Part shown: in pieces, positions 27,170-36,290 of the stretch
Position numbering within the stretch: position 1 is the first letter of the stretch
Layout of the letters: each line of letters begins with the position of its first letter
Assembly (NCBI GenBank): GCA_018697195.1
Contig: CM031858.1
Coordinates: 77,524,818 to 77,588,817 of the forward strand
Source: Certhia americana
Taxonomy: Eukaryota; Chordata; Aves; Passeriformes; Certhiidae
Direction: 5' to 3'
Length of the DNA: 64,000 bases
The notes under the pieces: generated by a model
What the model saw: the letters and a program-made list of their open reading frames with translations, nothing else
Database searches by the model: none
What the model was told of the DNA's origin: nothing
Made by a program: the position numbers and the translations under genes

Positions 27170-28184
27170 ACAAAAATGCATTGCTAGATGTAAGTAAGCT
27201 AGAATCAGAAGATGAGCTGTAAGGATTCCGCAACCTTTTTTCTAGTATATTTAGAAATAAATCTGAAAAAATTAGTAAGCAACTTGGGAGTAGGTGCAGA
27301 GTTCATTCTTACTTTTTGAGTGAAAAAACCCCCAAAATCTAAAGTGAACTTCCCTCTTTGAAGTTAAATAACATTTATTGTTAAATTTCCTGAATACGTA
27401 ACATGGCTTGACTCCTAGCATTTCTTTTAGCTGAGGTCCTAGCAAAAATCAAATTTTTAATAAAAAGAAAAAAAAATGTTTTCAATATAGTAAAATGAGC
27501 AAATGGTCACCTGAAGGGAAGGACTAACTGATTGACTAACATATATTACTATAAATTAAAAATCTCATATGCAAGTTATATGATGGGCTATGTCATGCAG
27601 AACATTGACTGTTATTTTGACTTTGCTACTAGGTTGCTAGGATCTGAAAGGAAGACTTTTCTATCTCTACTCAGTATCACTAGATAACATTGTACATTTT
27701 GACATGGATCTTTTACTCTCAGCTGGTTCTTTTCAGAGGGTGATCCATTTCTCTGTATTACTGCATGGTACGATGAGCTGCTTATAGTGGTAAATTGAAT
27801 TATTACTTAAACCTCAATGCTTTTTGGAAAAACATGTTATTAGGGCCTCTGGAGTCTTTAGATAATGTCAGTCCTTGTTATTCTTATTTATTTATTTATT
27901 TATACAATTTATTATTTTTATTTAATTATTACTGCTTTACTTCTAATGTAAGTATTTTTATCAGACCTTTTCTGGACATAGTTCTTCCAGTTCACAAACA
28001 ATTCCTTTTTAACAACCTCCTTTTTATTGTTGAAAGTGCATGGAATAGACATCTAGAAAACAGAGAATTCTCCATGGTTGGTTGGTTGACTTTTCCAAAA
28101 TGGTGAAAAATACTGATGTGATTTCAGGCAATTATGAGACATCCCTTTATTCAACATCGGTTTACAAACAAATGAACTAATTAA
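27170..28184. other. AT-rich non-coding stretch
   Basis: No gene supported. It has a T/A-rich patch with ATTT repeats near 27885-27930. It forms the left flank of the retroviral insertion. Confidence 0.55.
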
Positions 28185-28190
28185 CAAACC
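28185..28190 (+). repeat. Target-site duplication, left copy (CAAACC)
   Basis: CAAACC directly precedes the first base of the 5' LTR and is repeated exactly at 31300-31305 after the 3' LTR. A 6-bp duplication is what alpha- and betaretrovirus integrases generate. Confidence 0.93.
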
Positions 28191-28269
28191 TGTTGTTAGA
28201 CAAGAGAGTCCGGTCGGAAGACACCGCGATGTACGGGAAGACAGGGCCCCACCCCTCCAGTGCATTTAA

Positions 28270-28274
28270 CCAAT
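28270..28274 (+). promoter_or_regulatory. CCAAT box in LTR U3
   Basis: CCAAT lies about 35 bp upstream of the TATA-like element, a usual promoter-proximal position. It recurs at 31120-31124 in the 3' LTR. Confidence 0.6.
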
Positions 28275-28307
28275 ACGAAATTAATAATGATGTAAGCAGA
28301 TCGTAGT

Positions 28308-28315
28308 TTTATAAG
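28308..28315 (+). promoter_or_regulatory. TATA-like box of LTR promoter
   Basis: TTTATAAG lies about 30 bp before the expected transcription start at about 28338 (GCCATTT, the cap context by analogy with avian leukosis viruses). Confidence 0.7.
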
Positions 28316-28330
28316 ACCATGCAAGAAAGC

Positions 28331-28336
28331 AATAAA
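28331..28336 (+). terminator. LTR polyadenylation signal AATAAA
   Basis: AATAAA sits at the U3/R boundary as in alpharetroviruses. It is therefore transcribed only from the 3' copy (31181-31186). A GT-rich stretch follows about 25-40 bp downstream. Confidence 0.75.
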
Positions 28337-28451
28337 CGCCATTTCACCATCCACCATATTGGTGTCTGTGAGTGATTTGCCCGAACGACCATGTAAGTGG
28401 GTCGTCGTGTCTTTCTTGAACCAGGTCGCCAGCCTCGGCAGAGGCAACAAG

Positions 28452-28469
28452 TGGTGCCGAAACCCGGGA
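28452..28469 (+). other. Primer-binding site, tRNA-Phe
   Basis: TGGTGCCGAAACCCGGGA begins two bases after the LTR. It is the exact 18-base complement of the 3' end of vertebrate tRNA-Phe(GAA), CCA included. Exogenous alpharetroviruses use tRNA-Trp, so the primer differs from what the LTR suggests. Confidence 0.92.
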
Positions 28470-28591
28470 ACCGCCCCCCGACACACGGGCAGGTGCGACC
28501 AGGAAATCGGGAGTCGCCTGGACGAGTGAAAGACGGCCGGAGCAACCGGACTGACTTCGGCAGGGAGGACTCTCCCGGACCAGCGAGGAGG

Positions 28592-29728
28592 ATGGAAGCG
28601 CTCGCGAAGGTCGTATCTCAGATTCATAAGCAGTGGGGTATTGATTGCAAATTAAAAGATTTTACTCTCGCTGTTACGAGATTGTTGCAACTCGGGTTCA
28701 TTGACCAAGCGGTGGATATTCTCCACCCAGAAATATGGGATAAGTGTACTAAAGCTCTGGCTGAGGAAACGATGTCCTCCGGTTCTAGTAAAAGTCTTAA
28801 ATCATGGGGAAAAGTTACGCAGGCGCTGCAAAAGGCACTGCAAGAACAAGAAACCTGGAAAGCAGCTCAGAACTGCTTGTGGGTAACCCCGAGAGTGGGA
28901 GTCGGAGCGGCCACGCAGACCGCATCTGACAGTCATTCCACTGAGTCTAGCAAGGATGAAAAACACTCCCCTTTGCCCTCTCGAACTCCTAGTCCGGTCC
29001 GTAACTCACCCGCGGCGCAGAAGCTGCAGCCAAATAATCAGACTGTTAATGACTGTGAAAACTTTACTAGCAAATTGGGCTGTGAAAAAACTTCGGAGAG
29101 ACCCCCACCCTATAACCCCCAAAATAGCGCCGGAGCCGAAGGTGAGGGGGTGGGCGAAAAAGCGGCTTGCAAGAATAAAGAAAGTCTGTTAGAAGTATGT
29201 GAATTGCACGGAAGAGGCGGGATTGCAGATAGAGAGAACAAGGAAAGTCTGTTAGAAGTGTGCGAATCAGCAAATGTAGATAAGGAAAATAAAGAAAGTT
29301 TGTTTAAAGCACGTCGATTGGAGGTAAGGGGCGTGGACGCAGTCAAAGGGAATAAAGAAGGTCTTTTAGAAGCGTGTGAACTTGAAGGGGGGGAGATTCC
29401 TGGACGGGGGAGGGCGGCTGGTCGCAGCGCTCGCCGGACACACTCTTGTGGGGCGGGAACATCCCTCAGCAGGAGGCGGGCCGAACCCAGGGGGAAGGAG
29501 CGGTTCAACCCTAAGAGAAAGGGGCGGGGGCGGAGCCCAACAAAAAGGGTCTGGAGTACGGAAGTATCGAGTCAGTCGGCTTCCGGCTCTGAGTTAGACT
29601 CTAGCTGGAATCAGATGTACAAGCAGTTGTTAAAGCAATTGCAGACAAAGAGATTAACTCAGCTATGGTCTCCACCCTCATCGACAGCATTTTTGAGCTA
29701 TGCCTTGAGCTCCTCAATGTGGGTGTAG
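28592..29728 (+). CDS. gag: Truncated Gag: matrix domain plus internal repeats
   Basis: 378-residue open frame. The ATG at 28592 has A at -3 and G at +4 and follows a 142-nt leader; the frame is open further upstream into the LTR, but this is the plausible start. Residues 1-100 resemble the alpharetroviral matrix domain: it begins MEA..KVV, and HPEIWD and KSWGKV..AL..AL follow at 45-82. A PPPY late-domain motif, which recruits Nedd4-type ligases in relatives, is at 171-174. Four copies of an NKESLLEVCE-type repeat start at 195, 216, 233 and 254. Residues 270-320 are Arg/Gly-rich. The last 40 residues look out of frame. No capsid major homology region or zinc knuckles are present, so no particle can form. 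The split near 29605-29728 is probably the deletion scar. Confidence 0.85.
   Translation: MEALAKVVSQIHKQWGIDCKLKDFTLAVTRLLQLGFIDQAVDILHPEIWDKCTKALAEETMSSGSSKSLKSWGKVTQALQKALQEQETWKAAQNCLWVTPRVGVGAATQTASDSHSTESSKDEKHSPLPSRTPSPVRNSPAAQKLQPNNQTVNDCENFTSKLGCEKTSERPPPYNPQNSAGAEGEGVGEKAACKNKESLLEVCELHGRGGIADRENKESLLEVCESANVDKENKESLFKARRLEVRGVDAVKGNKEGLLEACELEGGEIPGRGRAAGRSARRTHSCGAGTSLSRRRAEPRGKERFNPKRKGRGRSPTKRVWSTEVSSQSASGSELDSSWNQMYKQLLKQLQTKRLTQLWSPPSSTAFLSYALSSSMWV
28607..28612 (+). promoter_or_regulatory. Possible splice donor after six Gag codons
   Basis: AAG|GTC (GT at 28610) follows exactly six codons of gag. From memory, that is where avian leukosis viruses place their subgenomic env donor. 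The donor consensus here is weak. A second candidate is CAG|GTGCGA with GT at 28493-28494 in the leader. Confidence 0.4.
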
Positions 29729-29796
29729 AATCTAAGCTCATCCTAAAAGGAGTCATACTGCTAATGGTAGACAAAGCTTTTTGTCCACTGACTTAA
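29605..29796 (+). pseudogene. Gag-env junction: second open frame, origin unresolved
   Basis: While the gag frame ends at 29728, another frame is open from 29605 to a stop at 29794-29796. It encodes about 63 residues rich in Ile, Val, Leu and Glu that look like amphipathic helix (it includes AIADKEINSAM and LILKGVILLMV). It is more protein-like than the Gag tail in the overlapping frame, so a frameshift here is plausible. I do not recognise the domain; a capsid or other retroviral fragment is possible. Confidence 0.35.
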
Positions 29797-29810
29797 CATT
29801 CTTCTACAAC

Positions 29811-30881
29811 ATGCATGAGGCAACCCCCTATGACCTATTTTACCTCATGTTAGACGCTGCCTTTCAGTCACTGAACATGTCTGAGCCAAACCTTACTATC
29901 TCTTGCTGGCTTTGTTATGATACCAACCCTCCATTCTATGAAGGTGTAGCCCTTAACATCCCATTTACCTACTCCAGAGATCCCAACCCAACCCAATGCC
30001 GATGGAATGCCCCTCGAAAAGGAGTCACTTTACCCCTAATCACTGGCCAAGGAATTTGTGTAGGCAGTCAACAGTTAATTCATCAGAACAAACATATCTG
30101 TAAAACTTTTGTTGCCATCGATAGAACACACTCTTGGGTTGTGCCCTCAGCTTCGGGAGTGTGGGCTTGCAATAACACAGGTGTTAGTCCTTGTATATCA
30201 GTTGAAAACTTTGATGTTACTAACGATTTTTGTGTCCAAGTTGCTATTGTTCCTAGAGTCCTGTACCACACAGACGAAGAAGTGAACCATTATCTAGAAT
30301 GGGGCGTTCGGCGACAGAGAAGAGAGCTGGTAACAGGCATTACCCTTGCAGTACTCCTCTGCTTGGGAGCAGCGGGCACGGCAACAGGCGTTTCAGCCCT
30401 TGTATCCCAAGGACAAGGCCTAACTCAACTCCAAATGACCATCGACGAAGACCTACAGAGGATTGAAAAGTCCATCTCCTTCTTAGAAAAGTCTCTTTCC
30501 TCACTCTCTGAAGTAGTATTGCAAAACAGACGCGGGCTAGATCTTTTACTCATGCGTGAAGGAGGCTTGTGTGCCGCTCTAAAAGAGCAGTGTTGCTTTT
30601 ATGCTAACTACTCAGGTGTAATTAGAGACTCAATGGCAGAACTTAGAGAAAGGCTAGCGCAACGAAAAAGAGATGCAGATGCTCAGCGAAACTGGTTTGA
30701 CTCACTTTTTAACCATTCTCCTTGGGTTGTCACCATAATATCCACTCTGATGGGACCAGTCATAATGATTTTGCTTGTGTTAATTTTTGGTCCTTGTGTC
30801 CTTAACAAACTGACACAATTTGTCAAGTCTCGCCTGAGCAGAATTGATATTATGCTTCTAGAACAAAGACAGTTATCTTAA
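29811..30881 (+). CDS. env: 5'-truncated gamma-type envelope (C-terminal SU plus whole TM)
   Basis: 356 residues from the first ATG; the frame is open back to a stop at 29733-29735. It keeps about 171 residues of surface subunit. CWLC is at 32-35, the CXXC disulphide-exchange motif of gamma-type envelopes. RQRR is the furin site (168-171). TM is complete in outline. A hydrophobic fusion-peptide region is at 173-195 and a heptad region follows. An immunosuppressive-like segment begins LQNRRGLDLLL (237 on), CX6CC is at 254-262, the membrane span is about 305-332 and the tail is 24 residues. Five N-glycosylation sequons are visible. The signal peptide and receptor-binding half are missing, so normal membrane entry is unlikely. 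No internal stops occur. Confidence 0.88.
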   Translation: MHEATPYDLFYLMLDAAFQSLNMSEPNLTISCWLCYDTNPPFYEGVALNIPFTYSRDPNPTQCRWNAPRKGVTLPLITGQGICVGSQQLIHQNKHICKTFVAIDRTHSWVVPSASGVWACNNTGVSPCISVENFDVTNDFCVQVAIVPRVLYHTDEEVNHYLEWGVRRQRRELVTGITLAVLLCLGAAGTATGVSALVSQGQGLTQLQMTIDEDLQRIEKSISFLEKSLSSLSEVVLQNRRGLDLLLMREGGLCAALKEQCCFYANYSGVIRDSMAELRERLAQRKRDADAQRNWFDSLFNHSPWVVTIISTLMGPVIMILLVLIFGPCVLNKLTQFVKSRLSRIDIMLLEQRQLS

Positions 30882-31026
30882 GCAGTTCTAACAGTTATAA
30901 TAGCCACTAGTTTTAAATGCTGCTATTAATCTGCCACGATTCCTATCCTCATATTTTTGTTACTAACATAATTACACATCAATAGCTTGTATTAGTTTAA
31001 CATGTTTTGCAGTTTTGTTTAATCAT

Positions 31027-31040
31027 GGAGGGGGGGGAAA
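31027..31040 (+). other. Polypurine tract
   Basis: GGAGGGGGGGGAAA directly abuts the first base of the 3' LTR, as needed for plus-strand priming. The 145 bp between the env stop and this tract hold nothing recognisable. Confidence 0.93.
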
Positions 31041-31299
31041 TGTTGTTAGACAAGAGAGTCCGGTCGGAAGACACCGCAATGTACGGGAAGACAGGGCCCC
31101 ACCCCTCCAGTGCATTTAACCAATACGAAATTAATAATGATGTAAGCAGATCGTAGTTTTATAAGACCATGCAAGAAAGCAATAAACGCCATTTCACCAT
31201 CCACCATATTGGTGTCTGTGAGTGATTTGCCCGAACGACCATGTAAGTGGGTCGTCGTGTCTTTCTTGAACCAGGTCGCCAGCCTCGGCGGAGGCAACA
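31041..31299 (+). repeat. 3' LTR of the endogenous retrovirus
   Basis: 259 bp, TGTTG...CAACA, with two transitions relative to the 5' copy (31078 and 31290). Its AATAAA (31181-31186) would end proviral transcripts. The promoter elements are intact, so it could also drive transcription into right-flanking DNA. Confidence 0.97.
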
Positions 31300-31305
31300 C
31301 AAACC
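31300..31305 (+). repeat. Target-site duplication, right copy (CAAACC)
   Basis: Exact copy of the six bases before the 5' LTR. This shows that both LTRs come from one integration and no recombination with another locus has occurred. Confidence 0.93.
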
Positions 31306-34300
31306 AAACCCCAGAATCCTAAAATTCTAAGCATTATTGTATAGTGTACTGAATTATATGTAGGGAGGGGAGGTCCATAAAAGTATGTTATTAAAACAAT
31401 TTTTCTTTGGTTTTGTGTTTTTTTTTTTTTTTTTTTTTTTAAATCTTTCAAGTCCTTACAGAATCTTCATAGATATGACAAATAAAGGGAATGCTAAGTT
31501 TAAATGCATACAGTTTATGATGGAAATAACAATCTTCCTTCAATTTGCATTTGAGGTATTTATCTCAGAGAGAAGTATCAGTAATTGCTTCATATGAGAT
31601 ATACACAGAGTGAAACTTAATTAGTAATTTAAATGTACACCAAATTGGAACATTTTGAATCCCAATTAAAATTAATGGTTGCAATTAATTCAGGATTATT
31701 AGTCACCATCTTGTTCCCTGTTCCAGCTGCTGACATTTTCAAGTAAATGAGACAGTGTTTGGCAGATCTGTGTCACCAACACCACCATCAAGGGATGTTG
31801 TCAGTTGTTTGTCAGAAGGATGTTAAAACCTTTCTATCTGCCTTACAGTTACCTTTGCGAGGGATCTACCAATCACAAAAGCTGCCAGATCACCAACTGC
31901 ACCATGTGAAAAAGCTCCATGAATCCTGAGATAAGCACAGAGCTGCTCAACTCCTCATGTGTATTAAATTAATCTTTCTCATTAACGTGTAAGGAAATAG
32001 AAATTCAGATTTGTTTATACATATTTGTCAAGAGAAATAATAGTTCCTTTGTATAAAAGTTAAAACCATATACTTGAGAGTACAAGACCTTGCAATAAGC
32101 AGTTTAAGAGTCATCTTTATTTTGTCCTAATTTCAAGAAGCAATTTGTTCAGAGCTTTTGCACATATTTGTTAAGCTATGCATTCTAACCCAAAACTAAT
32201 TCAAATCCAGACAAATGTGACATTCTTATATGTCTAGGCAAAAATTTCATTAAATATGCGTTAAGTCTCACTCTTATTTTTATATGTAATTATTACAATA
32301 CAATAATTTTGAAACGGATGTAATACAAAGCACAGACAAAATTTCACTTGAAATCAATGGGAGTGTCTTATACTAGACCCATATACTAGACTCTTACCCC
32401 ACACTCAGTGTTCCAGTGAATAAATGACATCTTCTTTCCAAAATGAACAAAAATCTATGTTTGATTTCTCATATTTCCTTGGTACTAATATGCCTTTGGA
32501 TTGTGCTATGCAACATGATAAAATCTTGTAAATCTTGCAAAATAAAGCTGAATTTTGTCACTTTAGGCTATTACTTCATGTAAGCTAAAATCTAACAAAA
32601 ACTTTAACATGTCAAAAATAGCCCTTTTATTGAGGCCACTGGCAAAAAAAATCTACCTTTATTTTCCAAAATTGTCTATGCAATTAAAATTTCTCCATGT
32701 GAAATAGACAGAGTGAAATATTAATTTGGAAAACTTGAGTAGACATGACACGTAACAGATACATTTAGGGTGCACAACGTTAGGTGCTACTATTTTTTTA
32801 AGCATGTGAGTAGAAAATAAAGCATTGCTTTTTGAAACTTTTCTTGGCATTTCTTTACAACTGGCAGCATAACAAGGAGCAAAGTCTGTAAAATCTCTGG
32901 TATTTAGGATGATTTTATCTGTATTGCCCACCACTGTCAATAGATAAAAAGCATCTTTTTACACAAGAGATATCGAGATTTATACATTTTATTTATTAAA
33001 TTCAGTTTCCCAGAAAATCTCCACTTTTCTATCATAATTTCATTCTATGTCACAAATACAGCTACAAATTACTTCTCTGGGTTTAGGCTGAGCTCAGTAA
33101 TCAGCACAGTTAAACCATACATCACAAGAAATTGAATCATGGCAGACTTTTTCAGTCCTGCAACCTATTAAAACTTCTGTTTTCTGTAAAAGACTACTAA
33201 ATACTTTGTGGTGTTTGCTGTTAAGTTTATGTTTCTGTTGCTTTACAGAAATTCAGACCTGCAAAATACCTTTAACTCCCTTAACAAATGTGCAATCCTT
33301 CTCCCATCCCTGCCTTCTTCCTGCATGCTTTTGAAACTTATGGACCCTTTTTAACTTGTGATAAGTCCAGTAGCTGACACGATAAAAAATGTTATCTTTA
33401 CTTATCCACTTTACTTTCCAAAAAAAATCTGTGAGAGAGAAATCCTTGTAGTAGATCATGATATGTTTCTGTAATGGATATGTTTTCCCTGTTTCACAGT
33501 ATGAAGAAATCAGAAAGTAATTTTCCCTACCTTGTAGATTAGCAAGAGAAATTTGCAGGTTTAGTGAGCCAGCTCAATGACACTCTATTTCTTTGGCACA
33601 TAAGTCAGATTTTTTTCCCAAGACATATTTTTGTTCAAGGTTGTTCAAAATGTACTATATGAATGTGTACATATGATGGCTACAGTATGGCAATATATGA
33701 CGCAGAGTATTGGGATTTCTGACAATTGTTATTTCTTGATTTATTTTATGTTTGAAATTTTGAGATACAACCTTGGAAACAGAGAACTGAAAGAGTAAGA
33801 GGAAGCAACCATGCGAAGAACAAATTATTAGTGTGATAGGGAGACCTCCCTGATGGATAGCCTCAGAAATGGAAAGAATTTGTTCATGTGATAATGAACT
33901 GTAAGTTTTCATTGTGAGATGTTGTAAAAGGAAAGCCAGTTTTTTCCAATTTAGGGCTGAATATGCAGAGATATCTCAAGAGAAAGAAAACAGGCAGCAC
34001 TTTTCTCTAGGCATTTCCAGTGGAGTAATACTTTGAATATGGGATTCAGTTCAAGAACCTATATTCCAGATAAACATTTGTAAACTGTAGGGACTTCAGA
34101 AACAACCATGACAATTCTAGAAAATTACACATCTTTGGCTTGTCTAATGACTGGAGTGGAACAAGAAATCAATAAGCATTTGAAGGATGAAAACCCAAAA
34201 GACAAAATTGTTATTTTAAAGAATGCAAGAGAGTGTAAAAAGAAATAGTGTTGTTATGATGTTGAATAACAATAAAGAAAGTTGAACTGGCTATTTCAAA

Positions 34301-36190
34301 TATATCCCAAGTTCTATTAAAGCAGCAATATTACTTTCCTGAGGGAAATGACAAGAAACACTTGTTAAATAAAACAAAAAATAAATACAAACTTTTTAAT
34401 ACCTTACATAGTAAAATAAAGAAGAAAGACAGCTCCTGGACACCTGGGCTGACAGATTTTTTTTTTCCTTTTAAAACTCTATTTTCTTCTATATTTCACT
34501 ATCTGTCCTTGTTTTGTTACTGGAATGCATTTTGTATTTCAATAATTGCATGTATTCAAACTTCAAAGTAATTTTAAAAAAATTACTTTAGTTACCTCTC
34601 CTTAATACATGTATATCCATGACCAAGAAAATTAAATCATTCAGTTCTGAAAATGTAGGTCAAAATCCTTTTTCAATATTTTTAGAATACAATTTGGGAT
34701 TTGCTGGAAACATTTCACTCTTCTTCAGAAATGGCTTTCCCTGGAACTGATTTGCTGGTTTCATTTTACATGGACATCAGAGATCTTGTCTTATAAATGA
34801 TTCCATCCTCATGAATGCTTGAAAAATTATTGTGTTAACATGTCTTACGTTAAACAGAGAAATCAACTTCCTTGCAACCCTGAACAGTCGCTGGATACAT
34901 GGCTGAGTCTTAATACACAAACAAACTTCATTTTACAGTCAGATACTTTGAATCACTTTAATAATTGTCTTCCAACATTGAATGAAAATAAAAGAAATAC
35001 TCAGATTTGTGAAATCAAATTGTAGTTATTTATAACTTAATCATTATTGTTTCAACTGTATTATTTATATTGTTTTCTATCTTCTATTATATGAACAGAA
35101 TAACTGGAAATTTTATGAAGTTTGAAATCATTGAATTTCTGATACACTAAAATAATTACAAAATACAGTACTCAAATGTTGCAAAATCACTCCAAATTTA
35201 ATGAAAATATTGCAGTTCATCAAACTACTAAGAAAAATTTAATTTATTTTTTCCTTCTAAGTGATGATTGAGATCTACTTCCCAGTGTTAGTCTTTTCTA
35301 GCAGAATTCCACCATTTGGCTAATTCTAGAAACAGCAAAAATATCACCACTGTTTAATTGTCCTGAAGTTCAATGATAAATTGTGCAGCAATTGGTAGGG
35401 GGTATGAGTATTAGAAAATCTTTACTGGTGACAGCTGAAGGCTTATTACAATAGCTTTATCACAATGAAAGAAAGTTTCTGTTCAAGTACCTCTTTCTAC
35501 CCATATAGGAATGTCTTTAAACATAAAGGAGATACCATTAAAGTTAAATCTTTGCCTGATAAATATTAAAAAAGAAAACATTATTTCTATCTATAAAAAT
35601 CTGACTTTCCCTTTTATATTGAGTTCTCATTACAATAAGATGACAGATTTCTTTCTTTAAAGCAAACACAACTGTATTTTGTATAGTTTCCATGTTTATG
35701 AAAATACTACTGATGTGATGTGGTACAAATTACATCTCAAAAAGAGGACAGCAATATACCCAGAGAAACAATAAAAACCCAATATGAGTTGTGCAGAATT
35801 CTCCAAACTAGTTACTGTAAAGTAATTCCAAATAATAAAATTATAAAAATAGTAACTGGGTGACTGTTCTTGTAGACACTGAGCTTTAGACAGAGTAAAG
35901 GTTTTACCGCTGAAAGAGCCAGATGCTTTTTTATTTCCTCAAAATCAGAGAAGGCCCAGGCTGTTACTCATGTATGACATTTTACCTTTGCAATCCAGAA
36001 CATATGTTTCTTAAGAAAAATAACTAGTAAGTAATTTATCTGTAAATTTTCTTAGCATTTAAGAGAAGGGCTATGGTTAATTCTATGTTCAATGTACAGC
36101 AAACTCAAATGTTAACATGTCAGTCTTGACCCAGAATTCATATTGAACAAGGTAAAACCTGGTTTTCTAGGCAAAACACACTTCCTACAT
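31306..36190. other. AT-rich non-coding stretch
   Basis: No supported gene. It begins with a 23-base T run (31418-31440). Later sequence is A/T-rich and unique-looking, with open frames of at most 93 codons. A 10-bp inverted repeat with a 5-nt loop lies at 34565-34589. Confidence 0.5.
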
Positions 36191-36290
36191 TGAATTTCAG
36201 GGTTTATTAAGGTAGAGTCCTTCACGCAAATCAGCTGATGTTAATTTCAGGGTTTATTAAGGTAGAGTCCTTCATGCAAATCAGCTGATG
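36191..36290 (+). repeat. 50-bp tandem duplication
   Basis: Copies 36191-36240 and 36241-36290 are identical except at base 2 (G/T) and base 35 (C/T, 36225 versus 36275). Each holds CAGCTG. The second copy has ATGCAAAT (36274-36281), the POU octamer, where the first has ACGCAAAT. Confidence 0.97.

Larger units (their letters stand above)
28191..28449 (+). repeat. 5' LTR of the endogenous retrovirus
   Basis: 259 bp, starting TGTTG and ending CAACA (5-bp inverted termini). It holds CCAAT (28270-28274), a TATA-like TTTATAAG (28308-28315) and AATAAA (28331-28336) just before the expected cap site near 28338. The segment from AATAAACGCCATTT through CACCATATTGGTGT closely resembles the U3/R junction of avian leukosis/sarcoma viruses. 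It differs from the 3' LTR only at 28228 (G, versus A at 31078) and 28440 (A, versus G at 31290). Confidence 0.97.
28191..31299 (+). mobile_element. Endogenous retrovirus, alpha-like LTR/gag joined to gamma-type env, pol deleted
   Basis: Complete two-LTR provirus of 3,109 bp. The order is 5' LTR, tRNA-Phe primer-binding site, leader, truncated gag, partial env, polypurine tract, 3' LTR, flanked by 6-bp duplications. A replication-competent relative would be 7-9 kb. Capsid, nucleocapsid, protease, reverse transcriptase and integrase are all absent. The LTR core and Gag matrix look alpharetroviral while env is of the gamma (CWLC/CX6CC) type. Mixed genomes of this sort are known among avian ERVs. 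The LTRs are 257/259 identical, so integration is recent. The element cannot mobilise itself. Confidence 0.95.

Noticed and set aside
26867..27181. 104-codon minus-strand frame
   Set aside because: It lies wholly within the solo LTR in the LTR's own orientation. LTRs of this type are non-coding.
28397..28591. Extension of the gag frame upstream into the LTR
   Set aside because: The frame opens within R/U5 and has no ATG before 28592. The leader is non-coding by comparison with other retroviruses.
29811..30881. Env as a host-domesticated (syncytin-like) gene
   Set aside because: LTRs are nearly identical and the duplications intact, so the frame is intact because the insertion is young. The signal peptide and half of SU are missing.
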